Shown: positions 42,346 to 50,594 of the stretch, piece after piece
How the letters are laid out: each line of letters starts with the position of its first letter
Position numbering within the stretch: the stretch's first letter is position 1
Assembly (NCBI RefSeq): GCF_001050015.1
Contig: NZ_CVTB01000261.1
Span: 1-51,166 of the forward strand
Direction: 5' to 3'
From: Mycolicibacterium malmesburyense
Lineage (GTDB): Bacteria; Actinomycetota; Actinomycetes; Mycobacteriales; Mycobacteriaceae
Length of the DNA: 51,166 bases
Translations under genes and position numbers: made by a program
The notes under the pieces: generated by a model
What the model was told of the DNA's origin: nothing
Seen by the model: only the letters and a program-made list of their open reading frames with translations
Databases searched by the model: none

Positions 42346-43596
42346 TTAGACATGCGCCGGTAACGGGCCCGCGAGTTTCGCCGGCCGGCACCACAGCGCC
42401 GCCGTCGCGCAGAACACCACCGCCACCGCGAAGGCCGCCTGCACGTTGAACACGTCGGCCGTGCCGCCGAGCAGGGCCGCGGCGATGGGGCGTGACCCGA
42501 GGAAGCCGACCAGCCAGAGCGCCATGATCCTGCCACGCAGCGGTTCGGGCGCCCGTTCCTGCACGACGGTGCTCAGCCCGGTCATCGCCCACCCGAAGCC
42601 CAGTCCGGCGAGTACGAACCCCGCGATCGCCACCGCGGGCGCCGGCGCGGCGGCCAGCACCGCGCAGCCGAGCCCGAGCCCCGCCAGTCCGATCGCCGAC
42701 ACGTTCTGCGACGCGATGCGGCCGCGCAGCAAGGCGAGCGCCGCCATCCCGACGGCCGCGCCGACGCCGAAGACCGCCGAAAGGGTTCCGACGAGGCTGG
42801 CGCCGCCGCCGAGTTCGTGGGCCAGCGACGGCGTCAGGGTGATCGACGAATCGGACGCCAGCCCGACGGTCGTCACCGCCAGCAGGGCCAAGAACAGCGG
42901 CCGGTCCCGCCACACGTACTTGATCGCCACGCGCACGCGGTAGTCCGTATCGGCATGCCGCGTCGGCGGCGCGGGGAACCGCACTGCGAGCAGGAAGAGC
43001 GCGAACACCAGATGCAGGCCCGCGCTGACCCCGAACGCGGCGCCGGCACCCATGTGCGCGGCGATGTAGGCGCCCGCGGCGGGTCCGACGATGCGCCCGA
43101 TCGTCATCGGAAAGCTGTTGAGCGCCATGGCCGTCGACAGCTCACCATCGCGGATGAGGTTGGGCACGATCGACTGCATGGCGGGTCCGCCCACGACGAA
43201 GCCGAAGCCCACCAGCAGCGTGCCCAGGAGCACGGGGACCGCCGACGAGATGTCGTGCTGTGCCGGTTCGGCGAACAGCCACACCGCGGTGAAACCCGAT
43301 CCGGCCACACACAACACCCGGCCGAGCAGGATCTGCCGTGCCGGGTTTCCGGTGTCGGCCCACTTGCCGCTCGTCGGGCTGAGGATCAACTGCGGCGCGA
43401 ACTGCACGACGCCGACCAGTCCGACCATGAGCGCGGACCGCGTCGCGTCGAACATCACGATCGCCGCGACGATGCCGTGTGTCCACACCGCCACGACCGA
43501 GAAGATCTTGCCCCAGAACAACGCGCCGAACACGGGGTCGAAGATCAACCCGAGCGCGCCGCGGGCCTGGGGCCGTGCGGTGGTCTCTGCGGTCAT
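42346..43596 (-). CDS. Major facilitator superfamily transporter (EntS/MdtH-like efflux)
   Basis: The 416-aa protein has about twelve helices and a DHA3-like MFS pattern: GLVGVVQFAPQLILSPTSGKWADTGNPARQILLGR is the loop-2 signature region, and LRGRIMALWLVGFLGSRPIAAALLGG resembles EntS-type exporters. It probably exports drugs or small metabolites. Its ATG overlaps the stop of the MarR gene by four bases, so the repressor and pump are one operon. Confidence 0.9.
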   Translation of the reverse strand: MTAETTARPQARGALGLIFDPVFGALFWGKIFSVVAVWTHGIVAAIVMFDATRSALMVGLVGVVQFAPQLILSPTSGKWADTGNPARQILLGRVLCVAGSGFTAVWLFAEPAQHDISSAVPVLLGTLLVGFGFVVGGPAMQSIVPNLIRDGELSTAMALNSFPMTIGRIVGPAAGAYIAAHMGAGAAFGVSAGLHLVFALFLLAVRFPAPPTRHADTDYRVRVAIKYVWRDRPLFLALLAVTTVGLASDSSITLTPSLAHELGGGASLVGTLSAVFGVGAAVGMAALALLRGRIASQNVSAIGLAGLGLGCAVLAAAPAPAVAIAGFVLAGLGFGWAMTGLSTVVQERAPEPLRGRIMALWLVGFLGSRPIAAALLGGTADVFNVQAAFAVAVVFCATAALWCRPAKLAGPLPAHV

Positions 43597-44075
43597 CGGG
43601 CCGCCGCTCGTTCGAACCGCTCGGTCAGCCGGTCGAGAAGGTCGACGAGGGTGTCGACCTGGGGCTCGGGCCAGTCGGCGATCATCTCGGCGACCAATTC
43701 ACGCCGCCGGTCGGTTACCAACTGCGACGCCTGCCGCCCCTCCTCGGTCAGCACCAGCATGCACCGCCGTTGGTCGTCGGCGGCGAAGGTTTTGATCACC
43801 AGGCCTGCGGCGACGACGGCGGCCACCGACCGGCTCGCGGTGGAGTGGTCGACGGCCAGGAAGTCGGCGACGTCGCGGATGGAAGCGCCGCCGGACTGTT
43901 GTTGGCACTGCTCGACCGCGCGCAGCACACGCAGGGTGGAGGCGCTGGTCACCGGGCTCGTGCCGTCGAGAAGGCGATCGCGCCAGCCCGGGCGCTGCCG
44001 CGCGACCGCGATGCGGGTCAGCAGTTCGTCGAGTTGGTCGTAGCGGGACGGCGGCACTAAGTATGCATAGCACAT
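43593..44075 (-). CDS. MarR-family regulator of the MFS pump
   Basis: The product of about 160 aa has the MarR winged helix (STLRVLRAVEQC, ASIRDVADFLAVDHSTASRSVAAVVAAGLV, FAADDQRRCMLVLTEEGR). The wing DDQRR is typical. Possible starts are ATG 44075 and GTG 44057; neither has a ribosome site, and a leaderless transcript is possible. An inverted repeat overlaps the start region, which suggests autoregulation. The linked pump suggests drug or metabolite response. Confidence 0.88.
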   Translation of the reverse strand: MCYAYLVPPSRYDQLDELLTRIAVARQRPGWRDRLLDGTSPVTSASTLRVLRAVEQCQQQSGGASIRDVADFLAVDHSTASRSVAAVVAAGLVIKTFAADDQRRCMLVLTEEGRQASQLVTDRRRELVAEMIADWPEPQVDTLVDLLDRLTERFERAAAR

Positions 44076-44077
44076 AC
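44061..44077. promoter_or_regulatory. Probable MarR operator
   Basis: GTATGCATAGCACATAC is an inverted repeat with arms GTATG/CATAC at the start of the MarR gene, in an AT-rich patch (44061-44085) unlike the surrounding sequence. MarR operators are usually of this size and location. It could also affect the threonine aldolase gene, which starts 50 bp away on the other strand. Confidence 0.55.
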
Positions 44078-44126
44078 ATATATCTGCGGGAAAATCGCGA
44101 GAGTTCCCCGGTGGGAGGATGAGCGC

Positions 44127-45224
44127 GTGACCGTCGAGACCCTGCATGACCGTGACTGGAGAGGCTTCGCCAGCGACAACAACGCGGGTGCGCATCCGGA
44201 AGTGCTCGCCGCACTGGCCGCCGCAAACGGAGGCCACCAGCCGGCGTACGGAAAAGACGTCTACACCGCGCGGCTACAGGAGGTGATCGGCGAACACTTC
44301 GGCGAGGCCGCCGAGGTGTACCCGGTGTTCAACGGCACCGGCGCCAATGTCGTTGCGCTGACGAGTCTTCTGCCGCGCTGGGGTGCCGTGGTGACGGCGT
44401 CGACCGCCCACATCCACACCGACGAGGCGGGCGCGCCCGAGCGGATGACCGGCCTCAAGCTGCTGACCGTGCCCACCGCCGACGGCAAGCTGACGCCTGA
44501 CCTCGTCGCGCGTGAGGCGTGGGGATGGGGCGACGAACACCGCGCGCAACCGCTCGCCGTGAGCATCACCCAGACCACCGAGATGGGCACCGTGTACACA
44601 CCGGCCGAGGTGCGCGCCGTCGCGGACTTCGCGCACGCCAACGGGATGGCGGTGCACATGGACGGCTCGCGGCTGTGGAATGCGGCCGCGGCGCTCGGCG
44701 TCCCGTTCCGCGAGTTCACCACCGACGCCGGTCTCGACATCCTCAGCCTGGGTGGCACCAAGAACGGGCTGGTGGGCGCCGAAGCGGTCGTCGTGCTCGA
44801 CCCGGACCGCGCCAGCGGCCTGAGGTATCTGCGGAAGCTGACCATGCAGCTGGCCAGCAAGATGCGTTTCGCCTCGGCGCAGTTGCTGGCGCTGTTCTCC
44901 GACGACCTCGGGCTGCGAAGCGCCGCGCACGCCAACGCGATGACCGCGCGGCTGCGGTCGGCCCTCGAGGCGGACGTCGCCGCCGGACTGCTGACCGGGC
45001 TCGCCTTCACCCAGGACAGCCCGGCGAACGCGATCTTCGCGACGCTGCCGGTCGACGCGGCCGACCGCATCCGACAGCGGGTGCGGTTCTACGACTGGGA
45101 CCGGTCACGCGGTGAGGTGCGCTGGATGACCGCGTGGGACACCACGGAGGCCGACGTCGACGAGTTCGTCACGGTGATATCCGAGGAACTGCACGCCGAT
45201 CGCACTGGCATGATGCCGGGGTGA
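44127..45224 (+). CDS. ltaE: Low-specificity threonine aldolase
   Basis: The 365-aa PLP enzyme (beta-eliminating lyase family, fold type I) cleaves L-threonine or allo-threonine to glycine and acetaldehyde. Landmarks are DNNAGAHPEVL, YPVFNGTGANVVAL (PLP phosphate loop), the stacking His95 in TAHIH, HMDGSRLWN (Asp179 to the pyridine N) and LSLGGTKNG with the Schiff-base Lys212. Start is GTG at 44127, divergent from MarR. The stop overlaps the GTG of the thioesterase gene (GTGA). Clustering with TesB suggests no shared pathway. Confidence 0.9.
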   Translation: MTVETLHDRDWRGFASDNNAGAHPEVLAALAAANGGHQPAYGKDVYTARLQEVIGEHFGEAAEVYPVFNGTGANVVALTSLLPRWGAVVTASTAHIHTDEAGAPERMTGLKLLTVPTADGKLTPDLVAREAWGWGDEHRAQPLAVSITQTTEMGTVYTPAEVRAVADFAHANGMAVHMDGSRLWNAAAALGVPFREFTTDAGLDILSLGGTKNGLVGAEAVVVLDPDRASGLRYLRKLTMQLASKMRFASAQLLALFSDDLGLRSAAHANAMTARLRSALEADVAAGLLTGLAFTQDSPANAIFATLPVDAADRIRQRVRFYDWDRSRGEVRWMTAWDTTEADVDEFVTVISEELHADRTGMMPG

Positions 45225-46078
45225 CGTACCGCGCCCCCACCCTCCCCGAGATCATCGCCACGCTCGAGGTGGACCGCAGGGACGAGCGGCACTTCGTCGC
45301 CACCCAACTCGACAATCCCGCGCACCACATCGTGGGCGGCCACATCGCCGGCCAAGCGCTGATGGCGGCGAGCCGAACGGCGCCGGGCCGCACACCGCAC
45401 AGCGCCCACGTCTATTACGTGCGCGCCGGCGACGCCCGTTACCCCGTCGACCTCCACGTCGATGTCGCCAGGGACGGTGGAACGCTGTCGACCCGCCAGG
45501 TCACCGCCCGACAGGACGACCAGATCCTGCTCGAGGCGCTGGTCTCGCTGAGCGCGCCCGTCGAATCGCTCGACTATCAGCAGCCCATTCCCGATGTGCC
45601 CGAACCGGATTCGCTGCCACCAGCGCAGGAGCAACTGGCCCGGTTCGCCGATGAACACGACGGGTTCTGGGTGCGCCCGCAGCCCTTCGACCTGCGCTAC
45701 GTCGACGCACCTCCGCGGTTGGCGCTCGAGGTCGGCGAACCGTCGCCGCGGCTGCGCATGTGGTGGCGGCCCAGCGAACCGGTGGGCGACGACGAGGTGC
45801 TGCACAGCTGCCTGCTCGCCTACCTGTCCGGCACCACGATGGTCGAGACCGCGCTGGCCATGCGGCAAGCCACCCCGATCGGCACGTTCAACGCGCTGAT
45901 CGATCATGCGCTGTGGTTCCACCGCCCGGTCGATCTGTCGGATTGGGTGCTGTCCGACCAGTTTTCGCCCAGCGGCATCGCCGGCCGCGGGCTGACCACG
46001 TCGACGATGTACAACCGGGCGGGTCAACTCGTGTGCCTCGCCACCCAGGAGTTGTATTTCGGCAGGGGCGCGGCCTGA
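45221..46078 (+). CDS. tesB: Acyl-CoA thioesterase II
   Basis: The 285-aa double hot-dog protein is a TesB-type thioesterase: VGGHIAGQALMAA and FNALIDHALWFHRP are characteristic, and TTMVETALAM is in the C-terminal domain. TesB enzymes release free acids from medium/long acyl-CoA. GTG 45221 is chosen because it overlaps the ltaE stop; the longer upstream frame has no supporting start. The product ends just before the convergent ferredoxin-like gene (33-nt gap). Confidence 0.9.
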   Translation: MTYRAPTLPEIIATLEVDRRDERHFVATQLDNPAHHIVGGHIAGQALMAASRTAPGRTPHSAHVYYVRAGDARYPVDLHVDVARDGGTLSTRQVTARQDDQILLEALVSLSAPVESLDYQQPIPDVPEPDSLPPAQEQLARFADEHDGFWVRPQPFDLRYVDAPPRLALEVGEPSPRLRMWWRPSEPVGDDEVLHSCLLAYLSGTTMVETALAMRQATPIGTFNALIDHALWFHRPVDLSDWVLSDQFSPSGIAGRGLTTSTMYNRAGQLVCLATQELYFGRGAA

Positions 46079-46111
46079 GCCCCGAGCGCCTACTGCACGA
46101 CGCAGCGCCGC

Positions 46112-47005
46112 TCACACCTGCGCCGGGGAGAGCGACCCCAGTGTGAACACGCGGACTTGGCCTGCGACCTGCGCATGGCATTGCGACAGAAGGGGTTCGG
46201 ACAACTCCTCGTGCAGAATCACCTCGATGGGGCCGTTCTCGCCGTCGAGCAGAACCTGGATCCGGTGTTCACCGCGTTCGACGTGCAGCGGGTGCAGCGC
46301 GTCGATGCGGTCCTCACCGTATCGCTCCCGGACGAAGTACTGTGCGGCCTGGACGGCGTGCGGAAGCGATGTGCGTCCGCGCAGGAACCGGTTGTCCAGC
46401 CGTCCGTCGAGGTACATGCGCACCAGACCCGCGGCATCGGCGGAGTCGACCCGGCCGTAACACAGCCCTGCGGGCAGGATGAGCATGGTGGCGGCGAAGC
46501 GGTCGCCGCCGAGATGTGAGCACTCCCAGGTGAATTCGGGATACTCCGCCGCGATCGCCCGGCAAGCGCTCCGGCCCCGGACCGCGCAACACTGGTCGTG
46601 TTTGCCGTGTGAGCAGATCGCGATCACCGGATCGGTCGACACGGTCCCCTCGCTGCCGTCCAGGGCGAGGTCGAGGAAGTCGCGGGGGTCGGCGACCTCG
46701 CCGTGGTGAAGCGCTTCGCTGCCGACGTCGCAGTGCGCCACATACCAGCGCCACCGTGGAGTCTCGGGCCGACGACCGTGCTTGCGGATCGCCGCGATGC
46801 GCATACCCGCCTTCTCCACCCGACGGACGATGGCGCGGCCCAGGTCGGGGTCGATGCAACTCGGCGACTGCAGAAATACCGACGGGCCCCAGGCGCCGCT
46901 CAACTCGAGGAGCAGCCAACGCGACCCCGCCGACGCGGTGCCGTACATCGGGTCGTCACGGGCCAGCGATTGATCGCTGCACGGGATTCTCCTGGCGGCC
47001 GTCAT
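46112..47005 (-). CDS. Sucrase/ferredoxin-like (thioredoxin-like [2Fe-2S]) protein
   Basis: The 297-aa product is a sucrase/ferredoxin-like family member with a thioredoxin-like iron-sulfur domain in the C-terminal half: CSHGKHDQCCAVRGRSAC, followed by WECSHLGGDRFAAT. In characterised relatives (Apd1) the cluster is held by two Cys and two His; here the second His of the HxGGH pattern is Asp (HLGGD), so the cluster ligands may differ. It probably donates electrons. The ATG overlaps the stop of the JmjC gene in an ATGA junction, so it belongs to the peptide-oxygenase operon and could reduce iron in that enzyme or a downstream step. Confidence 0.85.
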   Translation of the reverse strand: MTAARRIPCSDQSLARDDPMYGTASAGSRWLLLELSGAWGPSVFLQSPSCIDPDLGRAIVRRVEKAGMRIAAIRKHGRRPETPRWRWYVAHCDVGSEALHHGEVADPRDFLDLALDGSEGTVSTDPVIAICSHGKHDQCCAVRGRSACRAIAAEYPEFTWECSHLGGDRFAATMLILPAGLCYGRVDSADAAGLVRMYLDGRLDNRFLRGRTSLPHAVQAAQYFVRERYGEDRIDALHPLHVERGEHRIQVLLDGENGPIEVILHEELSEPLLSQCHAQVAGQVRVFTLGSLSPAQV

Positions 47006-48282
47006 CCGGCGTCTGCCGGATGGTCCCGGTGCACGGGCGCGACGGTGCTCACCGGCACTTCGGTGCTCACCGGAACGAGGACGCCCTCCCGCAGCAACCG
47101 CCGGATGAGGACGGCGGCATCGGCGGCATCGAGGCCGGGTGTGCTCGCGGCCTCGATGACATCCCCGCGATGCACGGCCCGGATGGCGTCGCCGCAGGCG
47201 ACAGGAAAGGTCATGGTGCGGTCCGGCAGGCGCAGCACGATGCGGTCACCGGACCGCTCGACGGTCGCGGTGAGCCCGTGCCGCCACTCGACGAGCACGT
47301 CCCCGGCTCGCTCGGCCGCCGCCAGGGAGGCCAGGGGTCGCACCGCAACCGGCCGGGTCTTCTCGGCGTGGCGTCGCGACAGTTGCGCGGCAGCACCCGC
47401 GCTCAAGTTCGCCGCGTCGTCGCGCAACGCCCCGACCATCTCCGCCATCACCTTCGTCACCGTCGCCATCGTCTCATCCGCGTCGGCGAGTCCCATCGGC
47501 AGCGAGGAGCGGAACGCCGCATCGGTGGCGAGCTGGTCGACGACGGCGCCCGCCACGTCGACCGCGGTCACGGGGGACACACCGATGGTCAGGTGGATCG
47601 AGGTCATGTGCCGCGCCTGCGCCGAATGCACCCACCCGCGAGGCAGATACAGAGCATCGCCCTCGTTCAGCACCGTGTCGATGACGGGAGCGTCGTCGGC
47701 CACCCGCTTCGCGATCTCGGCGCGGTGTCCCGTCCACGGCTGCGAGGGCAGCGGATGCTCGTAGACCGGTTCATGCACGATCCAGCGCTTCTGACCCGAC
47801 ACCTGCAGGACGAAGACGTCGTGCACGTCGTAGTGCGGATCGAATCCCCGGTTCACCGGCGGGGTGACGTAGGCGTTGGCCTGCACCGGATGGCCGAACT
47901 CGTCGACCGCCTCGCGGACGAAGTCGATGAGCGGCGGCCACAGCCGGTGCAGCCCCTGCAGCACGATCGTTGCGCCCGAGGCGAATTGGCCCAGGAGTTT
48001 GGCGGAGTCGATCTGGTCACCGATCTCCGCGCCGAAGCCGGCCGGCCCGAGATAGCAGTCCTTGGGCAGGACGTCGCCCTCTTTGGCCAGCCGGACGAAG
48101 GGCGCGCGAACCCCGCGCTCGGCGATCAGCTCGTCGACCGTGTCCGGTGACAGCAGATCGCCGAAGTCGCGGGGTAACGCGTCGGCCCGGGTGAGTAGCG
48201 GTCGACGCCCCCAGTACTCGTCGGCGAACCGTCGGGCGTCAACCGCAGCGCAGCGCCGAAGCATCATCGGGCCAGGGGTCAC
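47002..48282 (-). CDS. JmjC/cupin-like 2-oxoglutarate oxygenase (ROXA/YcfD-NO66 type)
   Basis: The 426-aa protein is a JmjC oxygenase of the ribosomal oxygenase type. The iron triad is H150-Tyr-D152 in DPHYDVHDVF and H219 in YLPRGWVHSA; K165 in VSGQKRWIVH fits the 2-oxoglutarate-binding lysine. Residues after about 240 form the helical dimerisation and winged-helix part found in YcfD, NO66 and MINA53, which hydroxylate an Arg or His of ribosomal proteins. GTG 48282 overlaps the stop of the repeat peptide gene by four bases; ATG 48267 is a possible later start. The coupling suggests the three-repeat peptide, not only a ribosomal protein, as substrate. Confidence 0.88.
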   Translation of the reverse strand: MTPGPMMLRRCAAVDARRFADEYWGRRPLLTRADALPRDFGDLLSPDTVDELIAERGVRAPFVRLAKEGDVLPKDCYLGPAGFGAEIGDQIDSAKLLGQFASGATIVLQGLHRLWPPLIDFVREAVDEFGHPVQANAYVTPPVNRGFDPHYDVHDVFVLQVSGQKRWIVHEPVYEHPLPSQPWTGHRAEIAKRVADDAPVIDTVLNEGDALYLPRGWVHSAQARHMTSIHLTIGVSPVTAVDVAGAVVDQLATDAAFRSSLPMGLADADETMATVTKVMAEMVGALRDDAANLSAGAAAQLSRRHAEKTRPVAVRPLASLAAAERAGDVLVEWRHGLTATVERSGDRIVLRLPDRTMTFPVACGDAIRAVHRGDVIEAASTPGLDAADAAVLIRRLLREGVLVPVSTEVPVSTVAPVHRDHPADAG

Positions 48283-48527
48283 GCAGTCCCGTCGGCGCCG
48301 CCGTCGTGTCCTTCGGGGTTGGAGCCGCCGTCGGCCGGGCCCTCGCCGCCAGCCGTGCCGTCGGCGCCGCCGTCGTGTCCTTCTGGGTTGGAGCCGCCGT
48401 CAGCGGGACCCTCGCCACCGGCCGTGCCGTCAGCGCCGCCGTCGTGCCCTTCGGGGTTGGAGCCGCCGTCAGCGGTCCCTTCGCCGCCTGCGCCCGAGGT
48501 GGTGATGTCGTCATCGTCGAGTGCCAT
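48279..48527 (-). CDS. Three-repeat Gly/Asp-rich peptide, putative JmjC substrate or RiPP-like precursor
   Basis: ATG 48527, five bases after GGAAGGA, opens an 82-codon frame: a 13-residue leader (MALDDDDITTSGA) and then exactly three 23-residue units ending at the stop. Each unit reads GGEG, then T or P, then ADGG, then SNPEGHDGGADGTA. The only residue difference is Thr versus Pro in the first unit. There is one His and one Asn per unit, and no Cys, Lys, Arg or aromatic residue in the repeats, so it is disordered and acidic. Its stop overlaps the start of a JmjC oxygenase, an enzyme class that hydroxylates His or Arg. A modified-peptide (RiPP-like) or metal-binding role is inferred; no homologue with a known function was recognised. 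Confidence 0.72.
   Translation of the reverse strand: MALDDDDITTSGAGGEGTADGGSNPEGHDGGADGTAGGEGPADGGSNPEGHDGGADGTAGGEGPADGGSNPEGHDGGADGTA
48282..48488. repeat. Three tandem 69-bp direct repeats within the small peptide gene
   Basis: Units lie at 48282-48350, 48351-48419 and 48420-48488 and match the three 23-residue repeats exactly. Of 23 codons, about eleven differ between units; ten differ only silently, and one changes Thr to Pro. This is the pattern of old repeats held by selection on the protein, not of a recent duplication or sequencing artefact. The 69-bp length is a multiple of three. Confidence 0.85.
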
Positions 48528-48610
48528 GTCGAATCCTTCCGTTGGGCTGTGGTCCACAGGGAGTTGCCCCGGGAGGTGTCGACGAAACACCGCGAAACTA
48601 TGGTCGAGCG

Positions 48611-49330
48611 GTGACGATCTCCTACGACGAGACGCTGCGCGAGCGGGTCGAAGCGAACCTCAAGGGACACGAACGTCGCGCCGTCAGCGACCCGACGAAG
48701 CGGCACGCGGCGGTCGCGATCGTGCTCGTTGACTCCGAGGTCGGTGAGGACCGCGTCGACCCGGTCGACGTCGACGATTGGAACGACGGGCGAGGGCTGC
48801 CCGACTTCGGCCTCGACGGCCGCATGGTCGACGTCTCGGGCGGTGCGGCTTTCCTGCTCTGCCGCAGGGCATCCCGGCTGACGTCGCACTCCGCGCAGTG
48901 GGCGCTGCCCGGCGGCAGGCTCGACCCGGGCGAGACCGTGGTCGACGCCGCGCTGCGCGAACTCGACGAGGAGGTCGGCGTCCAGCTGCCGGGCTCGACG
49001 GTGCTGGGCCTGCTCGACGACTATCCGACGCGGTCGGGATACGTCATCACCCCGGTGGTGATCTGGGGCGGCGGCCGGCTCGATCCGCACCCGGCGCCCG
49101 ACGAGGTCGTCGCGGTCTACCGGGTGGGGCTGCATCAACTCCAGCGCCCCGATTCGCCGCGGTTCATCGAGATTCCCGAGAGCCCGCGGCCTGTCGTGCA
49201 GGTTCCGCTGGGCAACGACCTGATCCACGCGCCGACCGGCGCGGTGCTGTTGCAGCTGCGGTGGCTCGGTCTGGAAGGCCGGCACGATCCGGTCGACGAA
49301 CTCGAACAGCCCGTCTTCGCCTGGCGGTAG
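48611..49330 (+). CDS. NUDIX hydrolase (CoA pyrophosphatase-like)
   Basis: The product of about 239 aa has a full NUDIX box: GGRLDPGETVVDAALRELDEEVGV (residues about 100-123) fits Gx5Ex7REUxEExGU. A preceding region with FLLCRRASRLTSHSAQWALP resembles NudL-type CoA pyrophosphohydrolases, which act on CoA or related dinucleotides. GTG 48611 is chosen. It is divergent from the peptide operon across 83 nt, so their promoters share the gap; it may be unrelated. An acyl-CoA dehydrogenase pair follows on the same strand after 84 nt. Confidence 0.88.
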   Translation: MTISYDETLRERVEANLKGHERRAVSDPTKRHAAVAIVLVDSEVGEDRVDPVDVDDWNDGRGLPDFGLDGRMVDVSGGAAFLLCRRASRLTSHSAQWALPGGRLDPGETVVDAALRELDEEVGVQLPGSTVLGLLDDYPTRSGYVITPVVIWGGGRLDPHPAPDEVVAVYRVGLHQLQRPDSPRFIEIPESPRPVVQVPLGNDLIHAPTGAVLLQLRWLGLEGRHDPVDELEQPVFAWR

Positions 49331-49414
49331 GAGAGCAGAATCGAAGTGGGCCCACATGGACTTGCCGAACGCGGGTATCCCGCGAGCGACCGCACCACAG
49401 GAACGGGGTAGACC

Positions 49415-50587
49415 GTGAAATTGGCGTTGAGCGACGAAGACGCCGCATTCCGCGAGGAACTGCGGCGCTTCTACACCTCCGAGATTCCCGAGGACATTCG
49501 CGAGCGGGGCAAGACGGGTCACTCGAACTTCCCCGACGACATGGTCACCAGCCAGCGAATCCTGCACGCCAACGGGCTGGCCGTACCGAACTGGCCCGTC
49601 GAGTGGGGCGGCAAGGAGTGGTCGCCGCTGCAGCGCCAGATCTGGCTCGACGAGATGCAGTTGGCCGGCGTGCCCGAGCCCTTGGCGTTCAACACCAAGA
49701 TGGTCGGCCCGGTGATCGCCCAGTTCGGTTCGCAGGCCATGAAGGAACGCTTCCTGCCGCCGACGGCCAACATCGACATCTGGTGGTGTCAGGGCTTTTC
49801 CGAACCGGAGGCGGGTTCGGACCTGGCGTCGCTGCGGACCACCGCCGTCCGCGACGGCGACAGCTATGTCATCAACGGCCAGAAGACGTGGACGACGCTG
49901 GGCCAGTATGCCGACTGGATCTTTCTGCTGGCGCGCACCGATCCGAACGCGCCGAAGCGTCAGGCCGGCATCTCCTTCCTGCTGGCCGAGATGTCGACGC
50001 CGGGGATCACGCTGCGACCGATCGAGCTGATCGACGGCAGCTACGAGGTCAACGAGGTCTTCTTCGAAGACGTCCGGATACCCGCCGACCAACTCGTCGG
50101 CGAGGAGAACCAGGGCTGGACCTACGCCAAGTTCCTGCTCGGCAACGAGCGCACCGGCATCGCCCGCATCGGCCTGACGAAGCTGTGGATGGCGCAGGTC
50201 AAGGAGCACGCCGCCAAGCTGGAGGTCAACGGCACCCCGCTGCTGGAGGACCCGCTGTTCGCCGCGCGGGTGGCCGAGATCGAGACCGGGCTGCTCGCGC
50301 TGGAGCTCACCCAGATGCGCGTCAGCGGATCGGAGGCCGACGGTAAGCCGAACCCCGCGTCGTCGATCCTCAAGCTTCGCGGCAGTCAGCTGCAGCAGGC
50401 CGCCAGCGAGCTGTTCGTCGAGGTGGCCGGGCCGGACGCCTTGCCGTTCGACGCGGGTGACCTCGACGTGCCCACCTGGGCGCAGGACGCCGCACCCCGC
50501 TACCTGAACTATCGCAAGACGTCGATCTACGGCGGCACCAACGAGGTTCAGCGCAACATCATCGCTTCGACCATCCTGGGATTGTGA
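49415..50587 (+). CDS. Acyl-CoA dehydrogenase
   Basis: The 390-aa product has the acyl-CoA dehydrogenase middle domain (FSEPEAGSDLASLRTTAVRDGDSYVINGQKTWTTLGQYADW) and the C-terminal YGGTNEVQRNIIASTILGL. GTG 49415 is preferred; RBS GGAACGGGG. The next gene begins 7 nt after the stop and encodes a shorter dehydrogenase, so the two form a heteromeric pair. This is a second copy of the arrangement at 23593-25879, with its own substrate. Confidence 0.9.
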   Translation: MKLALSDEDAAFREELRRFYTSEIPEDIRERGKTGHSNFPDDMVTSQRILHANGLAVPNWPVEWGGKEWSPLQRQIWLDEMQLAGVPEPLAFNTKMVGPVIAQFGSQAMKERFLPPTANIDIWWCQGFSEPEAGSDLASLRTTAVRDGDSYVINGQKTWTTLGQYADWIFLLARTDPNAPKRQAGISFLLAEMSTPGITLRPIELIDGSYEVNEVFFEDVRIPADQLVGEENQGWTYAKFLLGNERTGIARIGLTKLWMAQVKEHAAKLEVNGTPLLEDPLFAARVAEIETGLLALELTQMRVSGSEADGKPNPASSILKLRGSQLQQAASELFVEVAGPDALPFDAGDLDVPTWAQDAAPRYLNYRKTSIYGGTNEVQRNIIASTILGL

Positions 50588-50594
50588 GCCTGCC

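Noticed and set aside
48279..48527. The three 69-bp repeats as a CRISPR-like or minisatellite array.
   Set aside because: Repeats are contiguous without spacers, are a multiple of three in length, are in frame, and differ at silent sites, so they are coding repeats.
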